Origin: Paracoccaceae bacterium
GTDB taxonomy: Bacteria > Pseudomonadota > Alphaproteobacteria > Rhodobacterales > Rhodobacteraceae
Direction of reading: 5' to 3'
DNA length: 53,774 bases
Assembly: GCA_018607905.1 (NCBI GenBank)
Contig: JABBAP010000041.1
Location: forward strand, 1-53,774
A program made the translations under genes and the position numbers. Shown piece after piece: positions 1-8,593 of this stretch; the stretch's first letter is position 1; the number at the start of each line of letters is the position of its first letter. The notes under the pieces were generated by a model. It did no database searches. It was given only the letters and a program-made list of their open reading frames with translations, and was not told the DNA's origin.

Positions 1-1
1 C

Positions 2-157
2 TTCGCCAAGCACAACCACCCGAATTGGCGCTTCATGTGCAAATACAGGCGCGCTGTCTCAAAGGCGCTGACGGGATACAAGACTTTCAGACGGTCAAAT
101 CGAAAGATGATCCAACCTCAAACGTGGTACTGCCGCGTGGTACTATTGGGTATTTAA
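2..157 (+). CDS. Possible C-terminal end of an unidentified protein
   Basis: An open frame runs in from the window edge and stops with TAA at 155-157. The 51 residues are basic and aromatic (they begin FAKHNHPNWRF). I do not recognise a family. The stretch has no start codon in the window and could equally be non-coding DNA beside the tRNA gene. It is listed only because the frame is open to the edge and its composition is protein-like. Confidence 0.22.
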   Translation, partial: FAKHNHPNWRFMCKYRRAVSKALTGYKTFRRSNRKMIQPQTWYCRVVLLGI

Positions 158-210
158 CCCACACCACCAAACCCCTTATCTATATAGTAAATATGGCCAT
201 ACAGGGGTGG

Positions 211-298
211 TGGCGGAGACGAAGGGATTCGAACCCTCGAACGCTTGCACGTTACTCCCTTAGCAGGGGAGCGCCTTCGACCACTCGGCCACGTCTCC
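211..298 (-). tRNA. tRNA-Ser (anticodon GCU)
   Basis: Read on the minus strand, the acceptor arm GGAGACG (298-292) pairs with CGTCTCC (221-215). It is followed by discriminator G and an encoded CCA at 213-211. The D-arm region has TGGCCGAGTGG, the anticodon loop is CTGCTAA (anticodon GCT) on a CTCCC/GGGAG stem, and the T arm contains GGTTCGAATCC. The 88-nt length with an extended variable arm is typical of a type II serine tRNA. It decodes AGC and AGU. It lies just downstream of xsc and its terminator, on the same strand, so it is probably transcribed separately. Confidence 0.97.
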
Positions 299-357
299 GC
301 CGACGGGTCTATTGGGAAGAACCTCCCAAAACAAGCGTAAAAACCACTCAAAGCAAC

Positions 358-386
358 AAAAAAGGGCCCCGCGAACGGAGCCCTTT
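358..386 (-). terminator. Intrinsic terminator of xsc
   Basis: On the minus strand, AAAGGGCTCCG (386-376), loop TTCG and CGGGGCCCTTT (371-361) form an 11-bp stem with one G-T pair. The stem is capped by a very stable C(UUCG)G tetraloop and runs into a T tract. It begins 24 nt after the xsc stop codon and ends xsc before the tRNA gene, so xsc is not followed here by the pta gene it often accompanies. Confidence 0.9.
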
Positions 387-410
387 GAAATCTTAACCAA
401 TCAGGTCAGC

Positions 411-2189
411 TTAAACAGCTTGCTTCTGCATGTCGGCTTTGTCGATGCCAGCAACTTTCACTGGGTTCTTCATCGCATCGCGGCGGAACGGGTCACCCAG
501 CTCTTGGTTGATCATTGCTTCGATCAACGTCGTGATGCCGTTTTCCATTTGATCCTTGATCGCCTGTGCCAGCGCCGCTGTCAGCTCGTCCTGTGTGCGT
601 GCAACCACGCCCTTCAGACCACATGCCGTTGCGATACCCGCGTAGGACACATCTTCGTCCAACTCAGTGCCAACAAAGTTATCATCGAACCACAATGTAG
701 AGTTCCGCTTTTCAGCACCCCACTGGTAGTTGCGGAACACGATCTGTGTGATCGCAGGCCAATCGCCACGACCAATCGCTGTCAACTCGTTCACGGAAAT
801 ACCGAACGCGCCGTCACCCGCAAAACCAACAACCGGTACAGTCGGCTGACCGATTTTCGCACCAACAATGGATGGCAAACCATAGCCACACGGACCAAAC
901 AGGCCCGGTGCCAGATACTTGCGGCTGTCGTTGAACGACGGATACGCATTACCGATCGCACAGTTGTTGCCGATATCAGATGAAATGATCGCCTCAACTG
1001 GCAACGCTGCCTGAATTGCACGCCACGCCATACGCGGAGCCATCCACTCAGGTTTGGCCGCACGCGCACGCACGTTCCAATCCGTACCCGGATCGTCTGC
1101 CTCGTCTGTCATAGATGTCAGCTCTTGCGCCCATGCAGATTTCGTCGTCGCGATTGTGTTCTTACGTTCCGCACGACCCGCATCACCAGCGCCATCGGCC
1201 AGCTTGCCAGAAATCGCGTTTGCAACTTTCGCCGCATCACCAACGATACCTACAGTTACCTTTTTCGTCAGACCAATGCGATCTGGGTTCAAATCAACTT
1301 GGATGATTTTCGCGTCTGTCGGCCAGTAATCAATGCCGTAACCAGGCAGCGTCGAAAACGGGTTCAAACGTGTACCCAAACACAACACAACGTCAGCTTT
1401 GGAAATCAATTCCATGCCGGCTTTGGAGCCGTTGTACCCAAGCGGGCCCGCGAACAACGGGTGGTTGCCTGGGAACGCATCATTGTGCTGGTAACCAACA
1501 CATACTGGCGCGTCCAAAGTTTCTGCCAAAACGCGAGACGCCTCGATGCCACCTTTAGACAAAATCGCACCAGCGCCGTTCAGGATCACTGGGAATTTCG
1601 CACTCGACAACAAATCAGCCGCGGATTGAACCGCATCAGAACCGCCCTGTGGCAATTCAAAATCAACAACAACTGGCAACTCGATGTCGATCACTTGTGT
1701 CCAGAAATCCCGTGGGATGTTGATTTGCGCAGGTGCAGACGCACGCTTGGCTTGCATGATCACACGGTTCAGCGTTTCTGCGATCCGCGATGGGTCACGC
1801 ACTTCTTCTTGGTAGGCAACGCAATCCGCGAACAGGTTCATCTGCTCCATCTCTTGGAAACCGCCCTGCCCGATTGTTTTGTTCGCCGCTTGTGGCGTGA
1901 CCAACAACAACGGTGTGTGGTTCCAATAAGCAGTCTTAACTGGCGTTACAAAGTTCGTGATACCTGGGCCATTTTGCGCAATCATCATAGACATCTTGCC
2001 AGTGGCGCGCGTGTACCCGTCAGCCATCATGCCGCCAGATGTTTCGTGCGCACAATCCCAGAACGTGATGCCCGCGTCAGGAAAGATATCAGAAATAGGC
2101 ATCATGGCAGAGCCGATGATCCCGAAAGCATTGTCGATACCATGCATTTGCAGCGTTTTTACAAAAGCTTCTTCGGTTGTCATTTTCAT
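411..2189 (-). CDS. xsc: Sulfoacetaldehyde acetyltransferase
   Basis: This cytoplasmic thiamine-diphosphate enzyme converts sulfoacetaldehyde and phosphate to acetyl phosphate and sulfite, the desulfonating step of taurine and related C2-sulfonate breakdown. The 592 residues have the POX/acetolactate-synthase three-domain order. The N-terminal part carries the Xsc-type run GIIGSAMMPISDIFPDAG and an active-site Glu in CAHETSGG. The C-terminal part has the TPP site GDGAFG with a downstream Asn in FRNYQWG. Length fits Xsc (about 590). The N-terminus is Xsc-like rather than acetolactate-synthase-like. Two ATGs lie six bases apart (2189 and 2183) and neither has a clearly better ribosome site. The gene is monocistronic here, with its own terminator and a 323-bp upstream gap. 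The class III aminotransferase at 8682 may supply sulfoacetaldehyde from taurine, but this is inferred. Confidence 0.93.
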   Translation of the reverse strand: MKMTTEEAFVKTLQMHGIDNAFGIIGSAMMPISDIFPDAGITFWDCAHETSGGMMADGYTRATGKMSMMIAQNGPGITNFVTPVKTAYWNHTPLLLVTPQAANKTIGQGGFQEMEQMNLFADCVAYQEEVRDPSRIAETLNRVIMQAKRASAPAQINIPRDFWTQVIDIELPVVVDFELPQGGSDAVQSAADLLSSAKFPVILNGAGAILSKGGIEASRVLAETLDAPVCVGYQHNDAFPGNHPLFAGPLGYNGSKAGMELISKADVVLCLGTRLNPFSTLPGYGIDYWPTDAKIIQVDLNPDRIGLTKKVTVGIVGDAAKVANAISGKLADGAGDAGRAERKNTIATTKSAWAQELTSMTDEADDPGTDWNVRARAAKPEWMAPRMAWRAIQAALPVEAIISSDIGNNCAIGNAYPSFNDSRKYLAPGLFGPCGYGLPSIVGAKIGQPTVPVVGFAGDGAFGISVNELTAIGRGDWPAITQIVFRNYQWGAEKRNSTLWFDDNFVGTELDEDVSYAGIATACGLKGVVARTQDELTAALAQAIKDQMENGITTLIEAMINQELGDPFRRDAMKNPVKVAGIDKADMQKQAV

Positions 2190-2512
2190 GGGTAGAGCGT
2201 CCTATAGTTAAAGCGCACATCGCGCGGCCAGATACCAAAAAAGGGCGCAAGAATCCCCCGCCCCATGGATTTGTTCCTTAAAGGCAATATCCAGCGCCAA
2301 GTCTGTAGGGCCAGTTGCCGCATCAGATGATTCCAGAGGGTGAGTTTTGGGAGATTGAAAGGTTTATTGAGACTTTGGGTATTATTTTTTGATGATTTTT
2401 CGTATTTCACATAAATTGTTTTTGCTTCCCGCTACTTTCCTTACGTTTGGCATAGGAAGCGAATGATGCCACCACCACTCATTCAACAACCCAAATAAAA
2501 GGTCTCGATGCT
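2190..2512. other. Intergenic region upstream of xsc
   Basis: This 323-bp gap separates xsc from the 3' end of merR, both on the minus strand. It must contain the xsc promoter and the merR terminator. I see an A/T-rich stretch at about 2360-2430. I do not see the direct repeats expected for a TauR site, nor a convincing gene. The short open frame at 2186-2410 has no protein character and overlaps the xsc start. Confidence 0.5.
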
Positions 2513-2923
2513 TTAGCCCATATCCTCAGACGGGCCATCGCTCATCAGCGCATCCAACATCGGGCAGTTTGCAGCGCCCTCGTCACAGTTTCGCGACAAG
2601 CTCTGCAAGGCCCTGCGCAAAATAACGAGGTTCTTAATTTTAGTGTCTATCTCAATGAGATGGTCTTCTGCCAAAGACTTTACTTCAGTGCAGGATCGGC
2701 TCTGCTCCCCCGTCAGCGTTTGAAAAACCTGTATGATCGCAATCGGGAAACCCAGATCCCGGCACCTTTTCACAAATCGCAGCTTTGCAATTCCATCACG
2801 GGTATAAAGCCGCCTGCCCGCCGCCGAACGATCAGGCTTGGCAACAATTCCTTCGCGCTCGTAATAGCGAATAGTTTCGATATTTACGCCGCTCAACTCC
2901 GAGGCTTTTCCAATCGCAAACAT
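2513..2923 (-). CDS. merR: MerR-family mercury-type transcription regulator
   Basis: This DNA-bending regulator probably activates merF and the GDCCVxC gene in response to Hg(II). The 136 residues open with a winged helix-turn-helix (FAIGKASELSGVNIETIRYY), followed by a dimerisation helix around residues 75-110. Three cysteines, C78 (SRSCTE), C113 (RNCDE) and C120 (ANCPML), match the layout of the three Hg ligands of MerR (C82, C117 and C126 in Tn501). The gene is divergent from merF, with the operator between them, and its start codon lies 6 bp from the predicted -35 box of merF. Binding of another thiophilic metal is possible, but the neighbouring MerF favours mercury. Confidence 0.88.
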   Translation of the reverse strand: MFAIGKASELSGVNIETIRYYEREGIVAKPDRSAAGRRLYTRDGIAKLRFVKRCRDLGFPIAIIQVFQTLTGEQSRSCTEVKSLAEDHLIEIDTKIKNLVILRRALQSLSRNCDEGAANCPMLDALMSDGPSEDMG

Positions 2924-2928
2924 TTAAC

Positions 2929-2959
2929 TTGCTCCTGTAGTGGCTACAGGAAGTAAAAA
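2929..2959 (+). promoter_or_regulatory. MerR-type operator-promoter with 19-bp spacer
   Basis: The -35 box TTGCTC (2929-2934) and -10 box TAAAAA (2954-2959) are separated by exactly 19 bp. The dyad CCTGTAG-TGG-CTACAGG (2934-2950) occupies the spacer. The overlong spacer with a central dyad is the hallmark of promoters that MerR proteins activate by untwisting DNA. It drives merF, and it also overlaps the region just upstream of merR, which allows autoregulation. Confidence 0.85.
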
Positions 2960-3011
2960 ACATCGTGACCACAAGCGCAACGACCAAATTGGGCCTTATG
3001 GAGACCAATAA

Positions 3012-3221
3012 ATGAAGAACAAACTCTTAACTTTGGGTGTTGGTGGTACAGTGCTGGCATTGTTATGCTGCTTCACTCCGATTTTACCAATCGTCCTTAC
3101 CGCTTTGGGCCTGACTGGTGTGCTTAGCGTCATTTATTCTGATGCCATTCTTCTACCAATATTGGCACTCTTCATTTTTCTGACGGGATATGCGCTATGG
3201 CAAATCAAGAAATCAAAGTAG
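3012..3221 (+). CDS. merF: Mercury transport protein MerF
   Basis: A 69-residue inner-membrane protein that moves Hg(II) into the cytoplasm. Two hydrophobic helices (about residues 5-32 and 40-62) flank a short turn. The vicinal cysteine pair C19-C20 in LLCCFTPI is the MerF signature. The C-terminus ends QIKKSK, without the second Cys pair found in longer MerF proteins. A ribosome site (GGAG, about 3000) precedes the ATG. The gene overlaps the next by 25 bp, so the two are translationally linked. There is no merT, merP or merA beside it. Confidence 0.85.
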   Translation: MKNKLLTLGVGGTVLALLCCFTPILPIVLTALGLTGVLSVIYSDAILLPILALFIFLTGYALWQIKKSK

Positions 3222-3421
3222 TTTTGCAATCCAATCTTACATGCCCATCTTGTGGACATGCAAAAACCGAAACGATGCCAACCGATGCCTGCCAGTGGTT
3301 CTATGAATGCACATCTTGCCAGACTATCTTAAAGCCATTGCAAGGCGACTGCTGCGTATTTTGCTCTTACGCCACTGTGCCCTGTCCACCGATCCAAGAA
3401 GGGAATTCCTGTTGCGGTTAG
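3197..3421 (+). CDS. GDCCVxC-domain small cysteine-rich protein
   Basis: A 74-residue protein with ten cysteines. An N-terminal CPSC (C16, C19), a middle pair (C38, C41), the family motif GDCCVFC at residues 50-56 and a terminal CC at 72-73 make it look like a zinc-ribbon or metal-binding protein. Proteins with the GDCCVxC motif are often encoded beside merF and are annotated as mercury-associated, but no biochemical role is established that I know of. It starts inside the merF 3' end. A cytoplasmic Hg(II) acceptor or chaperone is a reasonable inference. Confidence 0.82.
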   Translation: MANQEIKVVLQSNLTCPSCGHAKTETMPTDACQWFYECTSCQTILKPLQGDCCVFCSYATVPCPPIQEGNSCCG

Positions 3422-3452
3422 CCAATGCAACAAAAGTTAACGCCAAAAGTGC

Positions 3453-3496
3453 CATACACATGCCATACGCTTTGCATACGTTTTGCATACACTTTG
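3453..3496. repeat. Four tandem 11-bp repeats (CATACnnnTTG type)
   Basis: CATAC begins at 3453, 3464, 3475 and 3486, exactly 11 bp apart. The units are CATACACATGC, CATACGCTTTG, CATACGTTTTG and CATACACTTTG. The array lies between two convergent genes, GDCCVxC and serB. An 11-bp period puts each unit on nearly the same DNA face, as in PhoB-type boxes, but no gene start lies nearby. A weak A/T-flanked hairpin follows at about 3511-3530. The array is too short and gapless to be CRISPR. Confidence 0.7.
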
Positions 3497-3567
3497 CGGA
3501 CATTTTTTAGGCCCAAAAAACGGCTTTTTCAGCCCCAGATTAACCCAGCGGCCTTAACGAACCCGCC

Positions 3568-4446
3568 TTATCCGTTAACGAATTCCGTCTCTTTATAGCC
3601 CTGAAGATACAACAAACCCGTCAAATCCACGTGGTTGAGCCGCAGCGCAACCTCGGCTGCCACAACGGGTTTCGCATGCAGCGCCACACCCGATCCCGCA
3701 AGGTGCAACATGCCCAAATCATTGGCCCCATCACCCACTGCAATCACGTCTTCTGGCGTCAGTCCGTGCGCCGCAACAATCTCGTTCAGCGCATCCACCT
3801 TTGCCTGCTTCCCAAGCACAGGTATACCGTGTTCCCCCGTCAGTTTTCCGTCTTTTTGCAGCAACGTATTCGCGCGGTTTTCGTCAAATCCCAACTGCGC
3901 CGAAATCGCTTGGGTAAAGTCCGTAAATCCCCCCGAAACCAACGCCGCGTAGGCTCCGTTTTTGCGCATCGTCGCCACCAATTCCGCCCCACCAGACATC
4001 AACGTAATCCGAGTGTTTAGCACATCGTCAATCACCGAAATAGGCAGCCCTTTCAACAGGCTAACCCGTTCTTTCAGCGCCGCCTCAAAGTCCAATTCAC
4101 CGTTCATCGCCCGCGCCGTAATCCCAGAAACACGTTCCCCCACGCCCGCCTCTGCCGCCAGCTCGTCAATGCACTCTTGCTGGATCATCGTGCTGTCCAT
4201 ATCCGCCAAAAGCACCTGTTTGCGACGCCCCAAAACAGGCTGCACACAAAAGTCGATTCGCATCCGCTGCAACCCGCGCCACAGCACCTCGAATCCTTGC
4301 ACGGGATCATCAAAATACAGATCACAAGCCTCATTTTCAGCCAACCAATCGATTTTTTTGTGGTCCAATTTGCTTCCGACAGATGCGATTATTTCGCCGT
4401 TCAAACGGGGTTCATCAGGCTTACAAATAAGGGTCGCAACGTACAT
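3568..4446 (-). CDS. serB: Phosphoserine phosphatase
   Basis: Cytoplasmic HAD-superfamily enzyme for the last step of serine synthesis, 3-phosphoserine to serine. It has 292 residues. An N-terminal ACT-like region (about 1-70) precedes the HAD core with the nucleophile motif LADMDSTMI (the two Asp of DxDST). Motif II is [10 protein letters not shown], and the acidic motif is [14 protein letters not shown]. It lies divergently from serC-serA, so all three genes of the phosphorylated serine pathway sit together. The start ATG at 4446 gives a normal N-terminus ([10 protein letters not shown]). Confidence 0.95.
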   Translation of the reverse strand: MYVATLICKPDEPRLNGEIIASVGSKLDHKKIDWLAENEACDLYFDDPVQGFEVLWRGLQRMRIDFCVQPVLGRRKQVLLADMDSTMIQQECIDELAAEAGVGERVSGITARAMNGELDFEAALKERVSLLKGLPISVIDDVLNTRITLMSGGAELVATMRKNGAYAALVSGGFTDFTQAISAQLGFDENRANTLLQKDGKLTGEHGIPVLGKQAKVDALNEIVAAHGLTPEDVIAVGDGANDLGMLHLAGSGVALHAKPVVAAEVALRLNHVDLTGLLYLQGYKETEFVNG

Positions 4447-4550
4447 TCAAAGGTCCAAATCAGGTGTCATTTACGCCGCTTTATTTCCAAAAAACGGCAC
4501 AAACACCAGCATTTCTTGTTGCAGCCCCCAAAAAACCCCCCTAAACGCAG

Positions 4551-4602
4551 CAGTGGGACACCCTTCCCCAACGAAGGGCACATGACTGTAAGGTTACCAC
4601 TG
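4551..4602 (+). promoter_or_regulatory. serC leader-like RNA structure covering the start site
   Basis: CAGTGG (4551-4556) can pair with CCACTG (4597-4602), which abuts the serC ATG at 4603. Inside lies a hairpin CCCTTC (4561-4566)/GAAGGG (4573-4578). The ribosome site AAGG (4590-4593) is held in a small GTAA/TTAC hairpin. An alphaproteobacterial leader motif upstream of serC-serA, whose last stem overlaps the ribosome site, is known (Rfam serC family). The match here is by layout only and was not checked with a covariance model. Confidence 0.45.
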
Positions 4603-5742
4603 ATGACATATCCAAAGCCGGACACCCGTCCGCAAAACCCCCGTTTTTCCTCTGGCCCCTGCGCGAAACCACCTATGTGGTCTCTTGATGCGTTGAACGA
4701 TGCTCCTTTGGGCCGTTCTCACAGGGCCGCAATCGGCAAAGATAAACTCAAAACTGCCATTGAATCCACCCGCGAAGTGCTTGGTATTCCAGCAGAATAC
4801 AAGATCGGCATCGTACCTGCATCCGACACGGGCGCGGTCGAAATGGCCATGTGGTCCATGCTCGGTGCACGCGGCGTGACAATGCTGTCGTGGGAGAGTT
4901 TTGGCGCAGGTTGGGTCACCGATGTGACCAAACAACTCAAACTCGACGTGACCCACCACCACGCCGATTATGGCCAGCTTCCCGACCTGTCTGAGGTCAA
5001 TTTTGACGATGATGTCGTCTTCACATGGAACGGCACAACGTCAGGCGTTCGCGTCCCGAACGGCGACTTTATTCCATCGGATCGCGCTGGCCTAACCATT
5101 TGCGATGCCACCAGCGCCGCCTTCGCCCAAGACCTCGCGTGGGACAAACTCGATGTCACAACATTCTCTTGGCAAAAAGTGCTTGGCGGCGAAGCTGCTC
5201 ACGGTGTTCTGGTCCTATCCCCGCGCGCCGTCGAACGGCTCGAATCCTACACACCTGCTTGGCCCCTACCAAAAATATTCCGCCTTACAAAAGGTGGTAA
5301 ATTAATCGACGGTATCTTCACTGGTGCAACGATCAACACCCCATCGATGCTCTGCGTCGAGGACTATCTTTTCGCCCTCAACTGGGCCAAATCCGTTGGC
5401 GGGCAAGCGGGCCTTCAAGCCCGCGCCGACGCAAACCTTGCAGCTATTGAGGACTTCGCGGACTTAACGCCTTGGCTGGAATTTCTTGCTCAAGACGCCG
5501 CGACACGATCCAACACATCCGTCTGCCTAAAGTTCACAGATGAACGGATCAAGGACGGCGCGGCCTTTGCAAAAGCCGTCGCCAAACGGCTCGATGATGC
5601 AGGCGTTGCTTATGATATTGGCGCCTACCGCGATGCCCCAGCTGGCCTGCGCATCTGGTGTGGCGGCACAGTTGAAACCAGCGATGTCGCGGCCCTGATG
5701 CCGTGGATCGACTGGGCCTTCAACGCCGAAATTAGCTCTTAA
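4603..5742 (+). CDS. serC: Phosphoserine aminotransferase
   Basis: PLP enzyme that converts 3-phosphohydroxypyruvate and glutamate to phosphoserine. I use ATG 4603 ([10 protein letters not shown]), with AAGG about ten bases upstream, giving 379 residues. ATG 4582 is an in-frame alternative. The alphaproteobacterial type is shown by [15 protein letters not shown] at the N-terminus, GRSHRA, and the PLP lysine in [15 protein letters not shown]. The downstream serA starts 58 bp later, so the two are probably co-transcribed, possibly under the leader structure just upstream. Confidence 0.93.
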   Translation: MTYPKPDTRPQNPRFSSGPCAKPPMWSLDALNDAPLGRSHRAAIGKDKLKTAIESTREVLGIPAEYKIGIVPASDTGAVEMAMWSMLGARGVTMLSWESFGAGWVTDVTKQLKLDVTHHHADYGQLPDLSEVNFDDDVVFTWNGTTSGVRVPNGDFIPSDRAGLTICDATSAAFAQDLAWDKLDVTTFSWQKVLGGEAAHGVLVLSPRAVERLESYTPAWPLPKIFRLTKGGKLIDGIFTGATINTPSMLCVEDYLFALNWAKSVGGQAGLQARADANLAAIEDFADLTPWLEFLAQDAATRSNTSVCLKFTDERIKDGAAFAKAVAKRLDDAGVAYDIGAYRDAPAGLRIWCGGTVETSDVAALMPWIDWAFNAEISS

Positions 5743-5800
5743 AAACAACGGTGGGGTAAACACCCCGCCACCCAAAACATAAATCAAAGGAACGCCCAAA

Positions 5801-7396
5801 ATGGCCCCTAAAGTACTCGTATCAGACAAACTTAGCCCAACAGCTGTTCAAATTTTCCGCGACAATGGTATCGAAGTGGATTTCGAACCAGACCTCGGGA
5901 AGGACAAGCTCGAACTCCTTAAACGTATCGGCGAATATGATGGGCTCGCCATCCGTTCCGCCACCAAAGTCACCGAAAAAATCCTCGCGAATGCCACCAA
6001 CCTTAAGGTCATTGGTCGCGCAGGTATTGGTGTCGACAACGTCGATCTGAACGCCGCGTCTCGCAAGGGCGTGATCGTCATGAACACACCTTTCGGCAAC
6101 TCCATCACCACCGCCGAACACGCCATCGCCATGATGTTTGCAGTCGCGCGCCAAATCCCCGAAGCCTCGGCATCAACCCACGCAGGCAAGTGGGAAAAGT
6201 CTAAATTTATGGGCGTTGAACTTACTGGCAAAACGCTCGGTCTCATCGGCTCGGGTAACATCGGATCCATCGTCGCATCCCGCGCATTGGGGCTAAAGAT
6301 GAAGGTCGTCGCCTACGATCCTTTCTTGTCCGAAGAACGCGCTGCAGATCTTGGCGTGAAAAAGGTCGAGCTGGATGATCTGCTCAAACTCGCGGATTTC
6401 ATCACCTTGCACGTTCCCAAAACCGACAAAACTGCAGGGATGATCAACGCAGAGGCTATCGCCAAAATGAAGCCAGGTGTGCGCATCATAAACTGTGCCC
6501 GTGGTGGCCTTGTGGACGAAGACGAGCTGGCAGCAGCCCTGAAATCTGGTCACGTAGCAGGGGCAGCCTTCGATGTGTTCGCCGTTGAACCCGCCACAGA
6601 CAGCCCCTTATTCAATCTGCCAAACGTCGTTGCCACACCACACCTTGGCGCGGCCACTACCGAAGCCCAAGAAAACGTCGCGTTGCAGGTCGCAGAACAA
6701 ATCAGCGATTACCTCAACAACGGCGCGGTCACCAACGCGATCAACATGCCGTCGATCACCGCAGAAGAGGCGCCGATCCTCTCGCCTTTCGTGAAACTCG
6801 CCTCCCACCTTGGCGCGTTTGTCGGCCAAATGACCGAAGAAGCAATCGAAAGCATCAACATCCTTTACGATGGCAAAGTATCCGAGATGAACACCAAGGC
6901 GCTGAATTCCGCCGCAATCGCGGGCGTGATGAAAGCGCAAAACCCCGAAGTCAACATGGTCTCCGCACCCGTGCTCGCCATCGAACGGGGCATCAAATGT
7001 TCAACCACTACACAGGAAAAATCGGGCGTCTTTGACAGTTTTATCAAGCTGACGGTGAAGACCCCAACGTCTGAACGCACCATCGCGGGCACGGTATTTT
7101 CCGACGGCAAACCACGGTTTATCCAAATCAAAGGCATCAACATCGACGCCGAAGTCGGCCGCCACATGCTCTACACCACCAACGAAGATGTGCCGGGCAT
7201 TATCGGGACATTGGGCCAAACGATGGGCGAAAGCGGTGTCAACATCGCGAACTTTACACTGGGCCGCAAAGACGCAGGCAAAGATGCAATCGCGTTGTTG
7301 TACCTAGATGCGCAACCCCCTGCCGAGGTTCTAGAAAAGCTCAAAACCACGGGCATGTTCCAACAAATCAAACCGCTGGAATTCGACGTCGCATAA
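5801..7396 (+). CDS. serA: D-3-phosphoglycerate dehydrogenase
   Basis: First enzyme of serine synthesis: oxidises 3-phosphoglycerate with NAD+. The 531-residue long form has a substrate domain, a Rossmann domain (GLIGSGNIGS, about residues 147-156), catalytic Arg and Glu in the CARGGLVDEDEL region, and His in ATPHLGAATTE. An intervening domain follows, and a C-terminal ACT domain (DVPGIIGTLGQTMGESGVNIANF region) probably senses serine. Ribosome site AAAGGA lies about ten bases before ATG. A strong bidirectional terminator follows. Confidence 0.96.
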   Translation: MAPKVLVSDKLSPTAVQIFRDNGIEVDFEPDLGKDKLELLKRIGEYDGLAIRSATKVTEKILANATNLKVIGRAGIGVDNVDLNAASRKGVIVMNTPFGNSITTAEHAIAMMFAVARQIPEASASTHAGKWEKSKFMGVELTGKTLGLIGSGNIGSIVASRALGLKMKVVAYDPFLSEERAADLGVKKVELDDLLKLADFITLHVPKTDKTAGMINAEAIAKMKPGVRIINCARGGLVDEDELAAALKSGHVAGAAFDVFAVEPATDSPLFNLPNVVATPHLGAATTEAQENVALQVAEQISDYLNNGAVTNAINMPSITAEEAPILSPFVKLASHLGAFVGQMTEEAIESINILYDGKVSEMNTKALNSAAIAGVMKAQNPEVNMVSAPVLAIERGIKCSTTTQEKSGVFDSFIKLTVKTPTSERTIAGTVFSDGKPRFIQIKGINIDAEVGRHMLYTTNEDVPGIIGTLGQTMGESGVNIANFTLGRKDAGKDAIALLYLDAQPPAEVLEKLKTTGMFQQIKPLEFDVA

Positions 7397-7402
7397 AACA
7401 CC

Positions 7403-7432
7403 AAAGGGCGCATTCTAAACAATGCGCCCTTT
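7403..7432. terminator. Bidirectional terminator between serA and alkB
   Basis: AAAGGGCGCATT (7403-7414), loop CTAAAC and AATGCGCCCTTT (7421-7432) form a perfect 12-bp stem between two convergent genes. A or T runs at both arms allow it to act for both strands. Confidence 0.92.
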
Positions 7433-7456
7433 GCTTCAATGTTCCTAAAATACCTC

Positions 7457-8587
7457 TTAACGCGGCTGCGGGTTCAGCGCCTTGTTGTAGGGATGCCAAT
7501 CCTCCACATCCTCGTAATACTTGCGCCGCCAATCGCGCACACGCGGGTTCATGAACCGTTTCCAAACTGGTGGAAACGACGCCATGATCGTCATGATCGG
7601 ATAGCTATAGGGCAGTTGCGGGGCCTCGTCATCGTCGTAAGTTTGCAGTAACGGATACCGCCGATTGGGTTTGTAATGGTGATCCGAATGACGCTGCAAA
7701 TTTATCAATACCAAATTGGAATACCGATGCGCTGCGTTCCAAGAATGGCGCGGCAAAACATGCTCATATTTTCCGCCACCCAAATGACGACGGGTCAGGC
7801 CGTAGTGTTCGATATAATTCACCAATTCCAACTGCCAAATAGCGACGAACGCTTGCAGACAGAACATCCCGACACCCGTCCAGCCGCCGATCAAAAACGC
7901 AAGAATTAGGAACCCAAACTGAAAGGCTGCATACTTCCAGAACGGATTACTGCGGTGGCTTGCTGGCAGTTTTTTGCGTGCCAACATCGCCGCTTCTGCG
8001 CCCAGTGCGGATTTGAAACACGCAACCAGAACACGGGGGAAAAAGCGGTGAAACCCTTCGTTATAACGCGCAGTCACAGGGTCGCGCGGCGTCCCAACAT
8101 ACGAATGATGCACCAGCAAATGTTCGCTGCGAAAATGCCCGTACAGAACCATCGTCATCAAGAAATCACCCAAAAACCGTTCAAAACGGGATTTCTGGTG
8201 CATCAATTCATGGGCGTAATTAATGCCAATCGATCCGCTCGCAATCCCGATGGTCCCCATGAAAATCCACGACTGTGCAGCCGTCAAACGATCTGTTGTG
8301 CAGGCATAATAAAGCCCGCCGAAAACTAGAATAAATTGCACAAAAGGCCAAATCAGCGTGATCGCAGTGTACCATTTCAGATCATCGTCACTAGCATCCA
8401 CATCGGGATTATCCGTGCGCAATCCAGCGACGAAATCGATCAACGACGTGGCCCACCAGCCATAGATCGGCGTCAGCCACAGCCAAGCGCCCCCATACCA
8501 TCCCGCGACAGCCAAGATCGGCACATAGGTCAGGCAAATCCAAAAAGGGAGTGCCGCGACAAGATCGGTTCGAATGGGTTGGGCCAT
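7457..8587 (-). CDS. alkB: Alkane 1-monooxygenase (AlkB type)
   Basis: Integral-membrane non-heme diiron enzyme that hydroxylates the terminal carbon of medium-chain alkanes, using electrons from rubredoxin. The 376 residues show about six hydrophobic spans. All histidine boxes are present: HELMH, HFRSEHLLVHH, the AlkB-specific NYIEHYG, and LQRHSDHH near the C-terminus. No rubredoxin or rubredoxin reductase gene is next to it. It is slightly shorter than well-studied AlkB proteins (about 400). The start ATG lies 7 nt after a long hairpin whose 3' arm contains the likely ribosome site, which suggests control of translation. Confidence 0.92.
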   Translation of the reverse strand: MAQPIRTDLVAALPFWICLTYVPILAVAGWYGGAWLWLTPIYGWWATSLIDFVAGLRTDNPDVDASDDDLKWYTAITLIWPFVQFILVFGGLYYACTTDRLTAAQSWIFMGTIGIASGSIGINYAHELMHQKSRFERFLGDFLMTMVLYGHFRSEHLLVHHSYVGTPRDPVTARYNEGFHRFFPRVLVACFKSALGAEAAMLARKKLPASHRSNPFWKYAAFQFGFLILAFLIGGWTGVGMFCLQAFVAIWQLELVNYIEHYGLTRRHLGGGKYEHVLPRHSWNAAHRYSNLVLINLQRHSDHHYKPNRRYPLLQTYDDDEAPQLPYSYPIMTIMASFPPVWKRFMNPRVRDWRRKYYEDVEDWHPYNKALNPQPR

Positions 8588-8593
8588 GATGCC

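Noticed and set aside
154-351. Arginine-rich minus-strand open frame over the tRNA
   Set aside because: It is the tRNA-Ser gene and flank read as protein; no ribosome site or protein-like composition.
411-2189. Acetolactate synthase
   Set aside because: The N-terminal segment is Xsc-like and no small regulatory subunit (ilvN) or ilv genes are nearby.
3453-3496. CRISPR array
   Set aside because: The four units are 11 bp with no spacers between them and no cas genes are present.
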